Shown here in pieces: positions 1 through 10,315 of a stretch of 64,000 nucleotides of DNA. Where the stretch lies: the NCBI RefSeq assembly GCF_027244095.1, contig NC_069658.1, positions 262,206,687 to 262,270,686 on the forward strand, read 5' to 3'. The first letter of the stretch is position 1. Each line of letters starts with the position of its first letter. The notes below the pieces were generated by a model. That model was given only the letters and a program-made list of their open reading frames with translations. It made no database searches and was not told the origin of the DNA. Both the position numbers and the translations under genes were made by a program. This DNA comes from Hemicordylus capensis. Taxonomy: Eukaryota > Chordata > Lepidosauria > Squamata > Cordylidae.

Positions 1-902
1 CACATTCTTTAATACACCCAATCTTCAGTCTCAAAGTTCTTTTTAAACAAAACTCACCACCACCACTAGGGGGCTGCAAAGGGTAAAGCTGCCATGGGCT
101 TTTTGCTTAAAGGAGAGGCAAATTGGGGAGAGAGGTGGTTCTTAGTCAGATGGACAAGATTTTCTCACACCTTGGCTCATCTGCTGAAGGGGAATCCAGG
201 TCCAGTTACCGGAAGGCAGGAGCACAAAGGCAGACAGGAGGAGGAAGGATGGAACTGGAAGCAAATGAAGGCTACAAGTTCAATCCATTATTTCTAGCTG
301 AAATGTCTGGAGATGCAGGACATACAAAAGATCTCTGATAAGTGTTATATTTAAAAACTATGTCTTTGATAACTGAACAAAGTGGTGGCTTTCTTATACT
401 GATCAGGGGGAAACAACTCAGCTCAGCATCTCTAGCGCTGTTGCCGGTGTCGTGTGAACAGGGAACTGTTTCCCCCGACATTTTGCTATGTCAACCACTT
501 TGAGAACTGCTTTGCTGAAAAATGGAATGTAAAAATATTTTTAATAATAGAGAGATCTTTTGAAAGTCTGAGATAGCACAAAAGGGAAAAGAAGTATTGT
601 TTATTTAAGCCTTTATTAAAAAGCATTACGTAGAGAGCAGAATAAATTACTGAGGGTGCAGCACTTGAGTGCTGAAACAGATTGTCATACAAGATTCTGA
701 TAATTAATCATCTTTGCATAAATGCAGTTCTGATTAGTATGTGCCTAAACAATGAATCTGAGATTTGGCATTACTGTTCAACCAGAAGAGACACTTCCTG
801 CTTTGGAATAATAGTCTGAACACAAACAGTGACTTTTAAAAAAAAAGTATTACCAAATGATTGTTTACTGCTAGTTATGTGATTGATAGGCATTGTAACA
901 AA
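1..902. other. No gene recognised
   Basis: No coding region, RNA gene or clear repeat is supported here. On the minus strand there are AATAAA polyadenylation hexamers (plus-strand TTTATT at 600-605 and 612-617). These could serve the gene whose stop codon is at 1124-1126, but nothing else proves that. Confidence 0.5.
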
Positions 903-1022
903 CAGGGGTTTCTGACCTTGGGTCCCCACATGTTGTTGGACCACAATCCCCATCAATCCCAACCAGGGATGATGGGAGCTGTAGTCCATCAACAACTGGG
1001 GATTCAAGGTTGGGAACCCCTG
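903..1022. mobile_element. hAT-A palindromic MITE
   Basis: This is a 120-bp hairpin-like element. It begins CAGGGGTTTCTGACCTTGG and ends with the near reverse complement. Internal arms carry the GTAGTCCA/TTGGACCACAA blocks seen in many other copies in this window. The flanking 8-mers (895-902 and 1023-1030) match only partly, so it is an older copy. Confidence 0.75.
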
Positions 1023-1123
1023 GTATAGGACACAGAAGTGATGTGATCACAAGGGACCATGTCCATTGGAAAGCATAGCAGGGAGGTGCCTCATAGTTCA
1101 TCTTCTGAGCAGAGCCACAGAAC

Positions 1124-2113
1124 TCAGCCTGCACCTCTGGTGAAAAGTCTGGCCCACCAGGCCCATCCAGTAGCTTTCACCTGATACTGAATCTCCTCAT
1201 CTGTGTCCTCTTTGTACACATTGATCTCATTCTGCCCTTTACCAGAGATAAAGGTCAGATTCTTCCTCCCACACACCACCACCAAACTAGCATTGTCCTG
1301 CACACTCATTGGCTCTTGAGGAAATTCCTTTAAGGCCTTGTTGAGACAGGCCTGCAGCTCCTCTGAGCCTTCCCAGGAAGCCAAATCATCGAGAACTTCA
1401 TTGATGCTGATGAGATTGAGTGGGAATGAATGGCGGCCAAGCCTTGCCATATGAACCTCTGGGCTGGCCTCATCAAGTATGTAATCAATCTTGTCATTGA
1501 TCTGGACCACTTCAATGTGGTTTTCCCCTTTTCCGGATAGAAATTCCCGCCTTGTTCCATTACACTGAAGGACCATCTTGGCATTCTTCTTTACCATGTT
1601 TGGCTCCTGATAAAACTCCTCAAAGGCTTTATCCAAGCAATTTCTCATGGCTTCCAAGTGTTCTTTCTCCCTGGCCTCCTGCAGAGTTGCCACACTGAGA
1701 TCTTCTGGCATAACCACGATGGCCGCTATTGTGTTCTCCTCAGCTTTGGTCCTGTTGACTTCAATGGGACATTGTTGTTTCCTCAAGGGGCAAATGGAGA
1801 AACTGTAGAAGAAACACAACAGAACCAGCAGAAAGAGGGAAAGAAGAGCAAAACCCAGAATCAAAGCCCAGGTTCTTCTTTCAGCTGCAAATCTAGTGGC
1901 TTGAGTCATAGTGGACTTCTCCCTTGTAAGCTTATGAGAGGAACAGGGCATGCCATATTCTATGCTGTTTGGAAAATTAAGCCACGATGCTGCAAAGTTT
2001 TGTGGAAGAATTCCCCAGAGTTTCTCCACATATGAGACTCTCGGGACAGGTATCAGCCTTCTGTCGTCCCCATCCTCCAGAAGAGGCTCGTACAGGTTGC
2101 TGTCATCTCTCAT
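1124..2113 (-). CDS. Unrecognised type II membrane glycoprotein with duplicated ectodomain
   Basis: The chosen ATG (2113-2111, context CCAGCATGA) gives 329 residues. A splice-acceptor-like tract (pyrimidine run then TTGCCAG) lies about 10 bases upstream, suggesting a non-coding 5' exon and one coding exon. Residues 1-80 are probably cytosolic. Residues 81-107 form one strong hydrophobic segment. The rest should be extracellular or lumenal, with N-glycosylation sequons at N120, N185, N274 and N285. The ectodomain holds two repeats, about 157-206 and 254-300, each with a C-L-x-K-A helix-like start (NCLDKAFEEFYQEP / ACLNKALKEFPQEP), a Cys 25 residues later (C159/C184 and C256/C281), then an SGKGxNxIxV strand. 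Equal Cys spacing suggests one disulfide per repeat. I do not recognise the family and give no function. It has no stop or frameshift, so it looks functional. Confidence 0.72.
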   Translation of the reverse strand: MRDDSNLYEPLLEDGDDRRLIPVPRVSYVEKLWGILPQNFAASWLNFPNSIEYGMPCSSHKLTREKSTMTQATRFAAERRTWALILGFALLSLFLLVLLCFFYSFSICPLRKQQCPIEVNRTKAEENTIAAIVVMPEDLSVATLQEAREKEHLEAMRNCLDKAFEEFYQEPNMVKKNAKMVLQCNGTRREFLSGKGENHIEVVQINDKIDYILDEASPEVHMARLGRHSFPLNLISINEVLDDLASWEGSEELQACLNKALKEFPQEPMSVQDNASLVVVCGRKNLTFISGKGQNEINVYKEDTDEEIQYQVKATGWAWWARLFTRGAG

Positions 2114-2130
2114 GCTGGCGAGAACTGGCA

Positions 2131-3560
2131 ATGAAAAACAGCTGAAGGTCAGTTACTCCTCTGCCATGCACACAACACCACACCTTTCCCCTCCATATTA
2201 ATGAATCCCACGTCCACATAGGAATTCAAAATGTTCTGACAGATATGTGCACACAAGGGGATCTGTCTTCTCTGGCTGCTACTAGGATTGTCCCCTGGAG
2301 TATATTTATGTCCCAGCATGGCTTTGGACAGTATCTAACTGCTCTGAATAAGCTGTGTGAATAAAGCTCTTGCCCACTTCAGATTTCAGTTAATGCCTTC
2401 TGCAGTCTGATATATCTATGGCAATGTTCCTTATAATGAGTAGCATTAGATCTGTGGGTGTGCTCCATTATCCATTCTGCTGTCCCAGTAGGGAGAGCAG
2501 GATAATATTCCTCCCAAAGCTGATAAAAGGTTGTGAGCATTGGCTCACAAGAAACAATGGATCGCCCCCACCCCCAGCTGATGATAACAAGCAAGTCTGC
2601 AAGAAAGGGGCCACTTTTGTCTTGCCCAAAGCAAGACAACCGGATTACTAATTGGACTGGTTTATTGACAAAGTCTCTGATACCTTTGTTATTGCTTTTT
2701 CTTGTCCCTGCATCTTATTTTTATTTTAGCTTAACAGTGTTACCAATTGGCCTGGTTCACTGATGATAAAAGGCCTTTTTATTATTACAATGTTTTAGCT
2801 TACTAGTTTTCCTTTGTCTAGTAGGAAATAAGTTTCTTATACTTACTAAGCTGAATACCTTTGTTACTTTTCCATTCTGGTATTTTCTATTTCCAATTAA
2901 TACGATTGGCTTCTAAACAAAATTATTGTAACATTTTTGGTAGTCCTTTACTTTTTAAAAAATCAAATTGTTTAGAGAAAAACTGTTCTTTATTACAGAT
3001 TACTTCACTCTGCCGCTTTCCACTAATATTATTAATTTATTATTATTAATTATAATTATAATAATAATAATTATTATTATTATTATTTCTCTTCTCAGTT
3101 TGCCTTGATGCAATCATTCAATACTTTTTGGTAGATAATATGCTGGATACCTGAATGATATAAAAACCAATGAGATTTAGGTTTAATTTGAAGCTCATAA
3201 CTGACAGAGTTGCCACTTTTTCTGTTATCACACTTTTTCCTTTGGATTTTGCTTTAAAAGGATGTTTGATCAGATTAGACAACTCTGATGATAAGATTGT
3301 ACTTTTTTGTGGATAATAAGTTTGCAAAATAAGTATGCAAAACTGATTTTATTCGTGGATATTGTATGTTTGGAGAGGCATCCTATTCTTTTGATCTTAT
3401 ATTATTTTCATTTTTCTCCCTCACCTTTGCATCTTTGTATTTTGAAAACTAATAAAATTTATTTTAAAAAAACAACTAAATGTTGATGTTGTTAAATGAT
3501 TCGGATAGCTCTCAGGCCTCAAAGAAATGGATTGGTTGGAGAGAAATATGTCTTTTGGAA
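2131..3560. other. AT-rich intergenic DNA
   Basis: No gene or RNA is supported. The upstream non-coding exon and promoter of the minus-strand gene ending at 1124 may lie here, but I cannot place them. The stretch includes an ATT/TAA simple repeat at 3028-3088. Confidence 0.5.
3028..3088. repeat. (ATT)n/(TAA)n simple repeat
   Basis: Runs of TTA, then TAA, then ATT make an imperfect, self-complementary AT microsatellite. Confidence 0.85.
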
Positions 3561-3569
3561 GACCAGCTA

Positions 3570-3652
3570 GGTCTAATTGCCATTCAACATCTAGTATTCG
3601 GAGTCTTATGCTTGTCTTTGACTGTAATAAAGATTGAGTGAGTGAGTGAGTG
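3570..3652 (+). mobile_element. LINE 3' tail
   Basis: The segment ends TTTGACTGTAATAAAG followed by a (TGAG)n run. The same TGACTGTAATAAAGACTGA end occurs at about 10795-10820. This is the layout of a LINE 3' end with a short tandem tail; an R4/Dong-type source is plausible because such coding sequence occurs at 5.2-5.7 kb. Confidence 0.5.
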
Positions 3653-3967
3653 TTCTTTCAGCCTAATCAGGGCCCATCTTAGTAAGCTCTTCCTGCAAGA
3701 AGCCATAATTTCTGCTCTAAGGACCTTCTCCATTTTGAATCAAAGTTATCAGCCGAGGTCAGGAAAACTAACCCTATTGGGCAGAATAATAGTCTTAACT
3801 AGTATGTGAAAACACACACCCAGAGCTCTGTCTCAACCCAATTACACCAGCTTCTCAACAGAAAACAACATTGGGGATGCAACGTGGATCCTGAAATATA
3901 GAACTTAACAATTTGGATTGTACAGATTCTATACCATCCAGTTGTTATAAGGGCCAGGTTGAGCTCC

Positions 3968-4141
3968 ATATTATTATTTTTATTTTTACATTTATATCCC
4001 ACTCTTCCTCCAAGGAGCCCCGAGCGGTGTACTACATACTTGAGTTTCTCTTTCACAACAACCCTGTGAAGTAGGTTAGGCTGAGAGAGAAGTGACTGGC
4101 CCAGAGTCACCCAGCTAGTTTCATGGCTGAATGGGAATATA
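3968..4141 (-). mobile_element. SINE-1 (CORE/MIR-like), head truncated
   Basis: On the minus strand it reads the CORE block (CTGGGTGACTCTGGGCCAGT, ACTTCACAGGGTTGTTGTGA) and then the GAGGAAGAG...ATATAAATG tail. The tRNA-like head is missing. Confidence 0.85.
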
Positions 4142-4564
4142 GGAGTTGTGCCCAAGATTTTGCCAAAAATAGCTGGAACAAATAAGGCTCCTCTGGAACG
4201 AAAATATTTTATAGCGGATGCTGATTTCTGGGGAAACATAGTCCAAATGAGCATTCCAGCTGCCAGAAGATTAGAAGACTACACTCAGAGATTTAAATAT
4301 TTTAACTTGCTCAGTTGTGTAGCCATTCAAATGCCAAGAACAAATATGAGGGTTTTTGTCTTGGGGTAAATAATCTCCAGGGTTTCCTCCTAACAATATA
4401 ATGCAAGGGAATTGAGAGCCCGTTTAGCCTAATCGGAGTTTGAGAAGGCAGAACTGCATCATCCGAGTAAAGCAAAATTTCTAGGTGTTTGTTTGCTAGC
4501 TTTAGTGGATGGTAAACCAGATTATTTAAATGAAAAACCATGGAACTGATATAAAAGTGAAATA

Positions 4565-5231
4565 CAGGTGGGCCTCCTTATCTGCAGTTTCACGTATCTG
4601 CGGTCAGAAAAATGACACCCAAAATTGGCATACGTGCGTGTGTGTGCTGGCGGGGACATGTCGACCTCACATATCCGCAAGTCAGGGATGGCCGGAAATG
4701 CCTGCAGAGGTCATTTCCAGCTGCCATTTTAGGAATCAGAGCCACAAAATGGCTTCCGTCAAAAAAACACCACCACCCCCAAACTGTGATTTTCAGCCAT
4801 TTTGTAACACTGCATGCCTCAGGGTGAGCAGCAGAGCAAGGTAAGAAGCTCCCCCCACCATGAAAATCAGGCAAATTTTGGCCAGTTTTTGGCCATTTGA
4901 GGGGGCACATTACAACTTGGGGGGAACAGCATAGACTGCTAAGGAACTCCAACCCCCCAGTGAAAATTGGGTGATTTTTGGCTGTTTTAGGCCATTTTTG
5001 GCTGATTTTGGGCCATTTGGGGGCATAGTACAACTTGGGGAGAGTGGCAGAGACTGCTAAGGAGCTCTCCCTGAAAAAAACTGGCCGATTTTCAGCTGAT
5101 TTTGGTCAAAAATGGCCGGCTGGGAACCTAACCCCCATGATCCCATAGAGATCAGTGCTTCTATATTCATTGTTTCCATATCCACGACAGAGCCATGGAA
5201 CGGAACCCCCGCAAAAACTGTGGTCCACCTG
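4565..5231. mobile_element. Non-autonomous TA-flanked DNA transposon (pogo/Tigger-like ends)
   Basis: The 667-bp element sits between TA dinucleotides (4563-4564 and 5232-5233). Its ends, CAGGTGGGCC and GGTCCACCTG, are inverted repeats, followed by TATCTGCGGT-type subterminal sequence that recalls pogo/Tigger elements. The interior holds three diverged tandem units of about 100-120 bp, each with GACTGCTAAGGA-type sequence and GGCCATTTT motifs (anchors near 4826, 4928 and 5046). No transposase frame is seen. Confidence 0.7.
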
Positions 5232-5233
5232 TA

Positions 5234-5741
5234 ATAAGGGCACCAAGATGTACCCTTGTCTGACACCTCTTCAAGTTGGAATTTCTTTAGTGAGGTGATC
5301 CTGAGCATTGCAGCATACTTTCACAGAAGAATTTTCATGTAGTTTATATATCAATAATAATAACAACCTTTTGTCTATGGTTCTTGAGTTTGAACCACAA
5401 TTTTTCACTAGAAATTGAATCAAAAGCAAATCTGAATTCAATGAAGGCAGCATATAATGTGGTATTGGATTTGATGTGAATTCGGTTCATCCCTAGATTT
5501 ATGTGTATACTTTTCTACCAAACGCTGCAAAATATGCTCATTGTCTAAGGGAGAGCGGCCTGCATAAAAACTGGCTTGTTCTTCCGCCACTAACTGTACT
5601 AATGATTGCTTTGAACTCATGAAGTGCTTCTCATCGGAACAACAGACATAATGTTATTTTATCTCTGAGCCAGCTCCTGCATTTCAGAGATGTTCAAATC
5701 GGTTTATGCCACTTTGATAAATTGCCCAGTAAACCCTCTGA
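5234..5741 (-). mobile_element. LINE reverse-transcriptase fragment (R4/Dong- or L1-like)
   Basis: Minus-strand translation in short open pieces gives LINE RT signatures: AEEQASFYAGRSPLDN followed by HILQRLVEKY, then FAFDSISSEKLWFKL (motif A region), LLLLIYKLHENSSVKV and RGVRQGYILVP (motif B region). The piece is truncated at both ends and has in-frame stops and a frameshift, so it is dead. Clade assignment is from memory of motif style and is not certain. Confidence 0.65.
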
Positions 5742-5914
5742 GAGCTAGACTTTTGTTGCATTTTCATCAGCCTCTGATTCCATCAATGCTTTTTCACATA
5801 TACTGATGGAATTTATTTTCTGAGCCAGCAAGGAATACTCCTATAAAGAAGTTTCTCTGTTCCCTATATACAACCGCTATTCTTTACAGAGCCTAAAAAC
5901 ATCTCTCCACAAGG

Positions 5915-6168
5915 CAGCATGGTATAGTGGTTAGAGTGCTGGACTAGGACCGTGGGGAGACCTGAGTTCAAATCCTCATTCAGCCATGATACTTGCTGGG
6001 TGACTCTGGGCCGGTCATTTCTCTCAGCCTAACCTACTTCACAGGGTTGTTGTGAGGAGAAACTTAAGTATGTAGTACGCCACTCTGGGCTCCTTGGAGG
6101 AAGAGCAGGATATAAAATGTAAATAATAAAATAATAATAATAAGAAGAAGAAGAAGAAGAAGAAGGCT
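5915..6168 (+). mobile_element. SINE-1 full-length copy
   Basis: It contains a tRNA-like head (GTATAGTGGTTAGAGTGCTG, GAGTTCAAATCC B-box), the CORE block, an L2-like tail and an expanded (AATA)n(AGA)n 3' end. It lies between two inverted copies of one LINE segment. Confidence 0.9.
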
Positions 6169-6366
6169 GGAGGGGCCAGCAACCCCTGCACTCTACCTGA
6201 AGAGGCACAGATCCTCCTTATTGTGCCTCCAGTCGGGATAGCCAAAGGAGATAGCGGCAGCAACCCACAAGGGGGTCAGGAGTAACTTTGGGGCAGAAAT
6301 CCTAGTAAGCTAAAGGCTGTCTCCTCAAGTTTCTTGACATAAGTAATTTGAATTCAGGATTTGTAC

Positions 6367-6515
6367 CTTTGCTGGGTTTACTGGGAAATTTCTCAAAGTG
6401 GCATAAACCTATTTGAGCATTTCTGAAATGCAGAAATCTGGCTCAGAGATAAAATAATATTGCATCTGTTGTTGCAATGCTAAGCAATTTGCGGGTTCAA
6501 AGCAATCTGTTTGGG
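6367..6515 (+). mobile_element. LINE segment, inverted copy of 5590-5740
   Basis: The plus strand here matches the minus strand of about 5590-5740, sharing TTTACTGGG, CAAAGTGGCATAAACC, TCTGAAATGCAG, GGCTCAGAGATAAAATAA and GTTCAAAGCAATC. It is a second copy of the same LINE region in opposite orientation. Confidence 0.75.
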
Positions 6516-7380
6516 CTGAAGAATTCTTCCTGAGAGCTGGTTAGTGTGAATAGAAAGGAAGGACTGGAAACAAAAAAAGCAAATAAGGTCTCCCTATACT
6601 ATGTTAAACATGCTGATATGCAGACTGTGTTCTATCTTTCTCTAATGCTGAAGAGACTTTCTGTTTATGGACTTTTGCTCATTAAAACATGCATTCAATC
6701 AAAAACCTTTATTTAAGAAGTTATACTATCCTGACCTGCTGCAACCCAAAGCATCCTGGGTGTTTTCCCAATGGAGGGGAACACCACAACTTGCACAAGA
6801 CCACAAGCCACTGCATTTGCCAGATTTTTTCTTGACAAGGCTCCTCTGCTTTTAACAGTTAGGCAGATGCTTTAACAGATAGGCAAAAACTCCCCCCCCT
6901 CCCAAAAAGTGCAACTAAAAGATAACCAGAATTAGCCTGATAAACAGAGTTGCAAAGACTCCAGAGCCTGAGTAAATCTGGCTGGCAACTCCACTTGCAC
7001 CAGAGCATATTCACTTTCCACAATGAACAGTCAAGTCTTGCAACATTGTGACTGCATTTTCACTAGCACATTTTACTTGGGAATTGAATCCATTACAGTC
7101 AATGGAATTACGTCCTGACAAACAGGGTGTGTGTGTGTGTGTGTGTGCGCGCGTGTAAAGAAAACCACCTTTGTTTCTGAAATCCTTGAAGAGAATGGCA
7201 CACTGACCTGGAGAGTGAGAATGAAGGAGATAGAGAGGGTCTTTAAACCCACCCCCTCTTAACAAGCCTTTTGTTTGCACATACTTTCTCCCCCCTTTCT
7301 AGACTGATAAAAGTTGTGAGCCATTGTTGCATGACTACACCCAAAGTTAACAAACCGCACCCACAAAAAGGTACATATCT
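6516..7380. other. No gene recognised; one GT microsatellite
   Basis: Nothing coding is supported. A (GT)n run with a GCGCGC core lies at 7126-7157. Confidence 0.5.
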
Positions 7381-8650
7381 GCTAGCTAGTGGTGGGGGGT
7401 GGGAAGAGGAGTGTGGACGGGAAAGAAGATGGTATACGGGAGATGGGAGGGGGAGAGGGATCACTGGAGACCCCCACCATCTGCAGCTACATACCCACTC
7501 CGCCCCACAAATACCACCCCATGAGGCCCTGAACATGCTGATTCGCCCCAAGCCCTGCACCCCACCAGGGTCAGGCTTACCAAGGTACCCAGCTGCTGTA
7601 CCCTGAAGACATTTCTAGTATTTCCAGGGGAGGAGCGCGCGCCTGCCCTCCTCTGCGTCACCACTTTGCAGCAGCAACGAGGAGGCCCGGTGAGGGGGTG
7701 GGCGGTGGGGAGCGACCCCCAGCTTGCCCACCCCCCCACCGTCCTCGCCGCCACCTTCACCCACTGCTTTCGCAGCAAATGGAGGCGGCAGCAATGAGGA
7801 GGGTGGGTGAGTGGGCAAGTGAGCGAGTGTGCCTCATCCTCCAACCGCCCTCCTCACCGTCACCGCAAAGTGGTGGGTAGCGATGGCAGCAAGGAAGGCA
7901 GGCGGTGCGCTCCCCATCACCCACCTGGCACCCACCCTCCTGCCTGCAGGGGCCAGGACGGTGCCCAGGTGGGTGACGGGATGGGGGGCACAGAGACAGG
8001 CTTTGCCTGGGACCCCACCCCCCCGACCGTTGCTTAGCCCTGGGGGAGAAGATTCCTCCCCCAAACATCTGCGGCTGCATGCATACTCTCCCCCACAACC
8101 AGCTCCCCACAGTCCCACGCCCCTCTAAGGACAGCCCTGGGATGCGCCCTATGTGGGGCGGGGGGGAGCAAGAGGAGATATTTACTACCCCTTCACCAGC
8201 CCCACACGCCCCGCTAGGGACAGCAGCTCTGGGGCCAGGGTAGGGATGCGCCGCCGTGTAGGGACCGGCGGCGAGGAGGCAGTTAGCAAGAGGAGATATT
8301 TACTACCGCTGCACCCCTCCGATGCGGGGGTCGCCTCGGCCCGGCTTGATTCGCTCTGGCGTCCTCCTGGTTTCAATTCTCCGGCACGCATTCAGTTCTG
8401 GGGCCCGCCTCCTGCCCAGCCCACTTTGTTGCAATACAAAGACGATCGCTCTAGGGGGCTGTTCCCAGCCAAACGGAAGTGACCCTAGAATTGTATCCCT
8501 CCGTTCTTGGGTTGGGGTCGGGGTAGTGAAGGCGGATTCGGCGTGTGATAGAGCAGGCTGGGTTGGCTTCGGTCCTGCGTGGTCTGTTTTAACCAAAACC
8601 AGGAGCCCTACTGGGCCACACCAACTGTCTTTGAAGGTTGGAAAAGAATA
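7380..8650. other. GC-rich stretch with tandem duplication
   Basis: A locally GC- and CpG-rich region with many overlapping open frames in all six frames, none with a recognisable protein signature. GCAAGAGGAGATATTTACTA occurs at 8168-8187 and again at 8286-8305, inside a diverged tandem duplication of about 118 bp that also shares GGGATGCGCC. It could be a CpG island and promoter or a GC-rich repeat; no linked exon was found. Confidence 0.45.
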
Positions 8651-8669
8651 GTAGGGGCTTTGGATCTCC

Positions 8670-8871
8670 TTTAACAGTTTAATATGCTATGAAATGCTGT
8701 GAGAGGGAATGGACCCCTCTCCCCAAAGAGCTCGCAACCTAAAACAAACAAGTACATGCAAAGGAGACACTCACTGGGGAGGCACTTCGCTGGGCTGAAT
8801 TGGGCCAGCTGCTCTCCCCGTGCTAAGTACAAGAGAGCTTTTAAAAGGTGCTTCTTGCCCAGTTAGCAGGA
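8670..8871 (-). mobile_element. SINE-3 copy
   Basis: On the minus strand it starts CCTGCTAACTGGGCAAGAAG, continues with the GGAGAGCAGCTGGCCC block and ends near TTGCGAGCTCTTTGGGG. It is the same family as 14022-14286 and 45752-45950. Confidence 0.75.
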
Positions 8872-8954
8872 GCAAAGCAAACTCTTTGCCAGTAAAAGTT
8901 GGACTTCTCAATCTATATGCAAATCTGCGTATTTTTGCATTATTTATTGAACGC

Positions 8955-9146
8955 AAAATATTGCCATCTACTCAGACCATTGGTCTGTCTAGCCTAGGGC
9001 TACTACCTCCACTGTCTGGTAGCAGCTCTGAGTCTAGAGTCAGGCAGGGGTTTTTCCTAGCCCTCTCTGGAGACACCAAGGATAGAACCTGAGACTAGCT
9101 ACTGCCGTGCATACAAAGTATTTGTACTCTGAGCTACAGCCTATTC
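8955..9146 (-). mobile_element. SINE-2 short form, degraded
   Basis: On the plus strand it reads CATCTACTCAGACCATTGG...GGAGACACCAAGGATAGAAC...CTGAGCTACAG, the reverse complement of the tRNA-headed SINE-2. Confidence 0.65.
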
Positions 9147-9179
9147 CTCTGATTTTGGTAGACACGGAAGGAGCAACTG

Positions 9180-9444
9180 TAGGGTTGCCATATTCAAGCT
9201 TCCCAAATCCAGGTGACCTAATTCGCATATTATGCAAATTATGTGGCAACTAATTAGTATTTTTATTTATTTATTTGACAGATTTGCATACTTTCCCCTC
9301 CTCTGCCCTCCCATATGATCGGACCCAGAGTAAAATCCAGGCAGCACATCTGAAATCCGTGTAAATCCGGGTGGAATTTAGCAGACAGGTGGAGGAGCCA
9401 AAATCCGGGGGCTGCCCTAAATTCCAGGGGACATGGCAACCCTA
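9180..9444. mobile_element. hAT-B element
   Basis: It has terminal inverted repeats TAGGGTTGCCATAT / ATGGCAACCCTA and 265 bp with no coding capacity. A second member at 25988-26301 has a perfect 8-bp duplication. The flanks here do not show one, so this is an older or rearranged copy. Confidence 0.65.
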
Positions 9445-9496
9445 GCTGCAAGAAGCTTTTTTGAAGCTTCTGCCCCTAACTAGTGGAAATCCATGT

Positions 9497-9516
9497 ACGT
9501 GTGTGTGTGTGTGTGT

Positions 9517-9555
<39 letters not shown>
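9497..9555. repeat. (GT)n(GA)n compound microsatellite
   Basis: A GT run passes directly into a GA run of about 18 units. Confidence 0.95.
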
Positions 9556-9556
<1 letters not shown>

Positions 9557-9904
9557 AAGATAGAGCCAGTATCACATTTACCCAGTATCACATTTTGCAG
9601 GTTTTCAGAGCTCCTGCTAGATTGCAGCCTGCACACAGACCTGGCTGTACCCATTAGGTTAACAGGCCTACAAGCGCTTGTCTGTTAACTGATGGGTTTA
9701 AAGTACTTTATAGTTTGGTCCTCAGAAGACAAGGGCACCTAGAGAAAAATCTCTGAAGATTATCTCAGTACTGCCATGGTCCAGGTCAGGAGTCAGAAGA
9801 GGATGGGGAAGACTGGGTGCAGAATCCATCCTTAGAATGAGTCCCGGAAGATACTATCCTTCCCAGGACGGGCTCTACAATTGTTCACTCAGTACTGATC
9901 CAAT

Positions 9905-10223
9905 AGAAAACATAGGAAGCTGCCATATACTGAGTTAGACCACAGGTCCATCTTGCTCAGTACTGTCTACACAGACTGGCAGCGGCTTCTCCAAGGTTGC
10001 AGGCAGGAGTCTCTCTCAGCCTTATCTTGGAGAAGCCAGGGAGGGAGGAAACTAGTTGCTCTTCCCAGAGCGGCTCCATCCCCTGAGGGGAAGATCTTGA
10101 TGTGTGAACACTTGCAGTGCTCACACATCAAGTCTCCCATTCATATGCAACCAGGGCAGACCCTGCTTAGCTAAGGGGACAAGTCATGCTTGCTACCACA
10201 AGACCAGCTCTCCTTTCATGAGG
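9905..10223 (-). mobile_element. SINE-2 long form (5S-like + tRNA-like)
   Basis: On the minus strand: AGCTAAGCAGGGTC and ATGAATGGGAGAC, the two hallmark blocks of 5S rRNA internal promoters, then a tRNA-like block, then the GCTGCCAGTC...GAGTC...GGCAGCTTCCTATG tail. This copy also has a short perfect hairpin (see findings). Confidence 0.8.
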
Positions 10224-10315
10224 TTGGTAGGGGATAAAAATGGATTTAAACGTAAAGACTTACGTTCCTCCCTTTTTTCTACTGCTCCTTATAGCCTGGC
10301 TGTTATCCAGTTTTA

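Noticed and set aside
7243-8651. Many overlapping open frames in the GC-rich stretch
   Set aside because: All are short, in all six frames, and Pro/Gly/Arg-rich, as expected from GC content alone.
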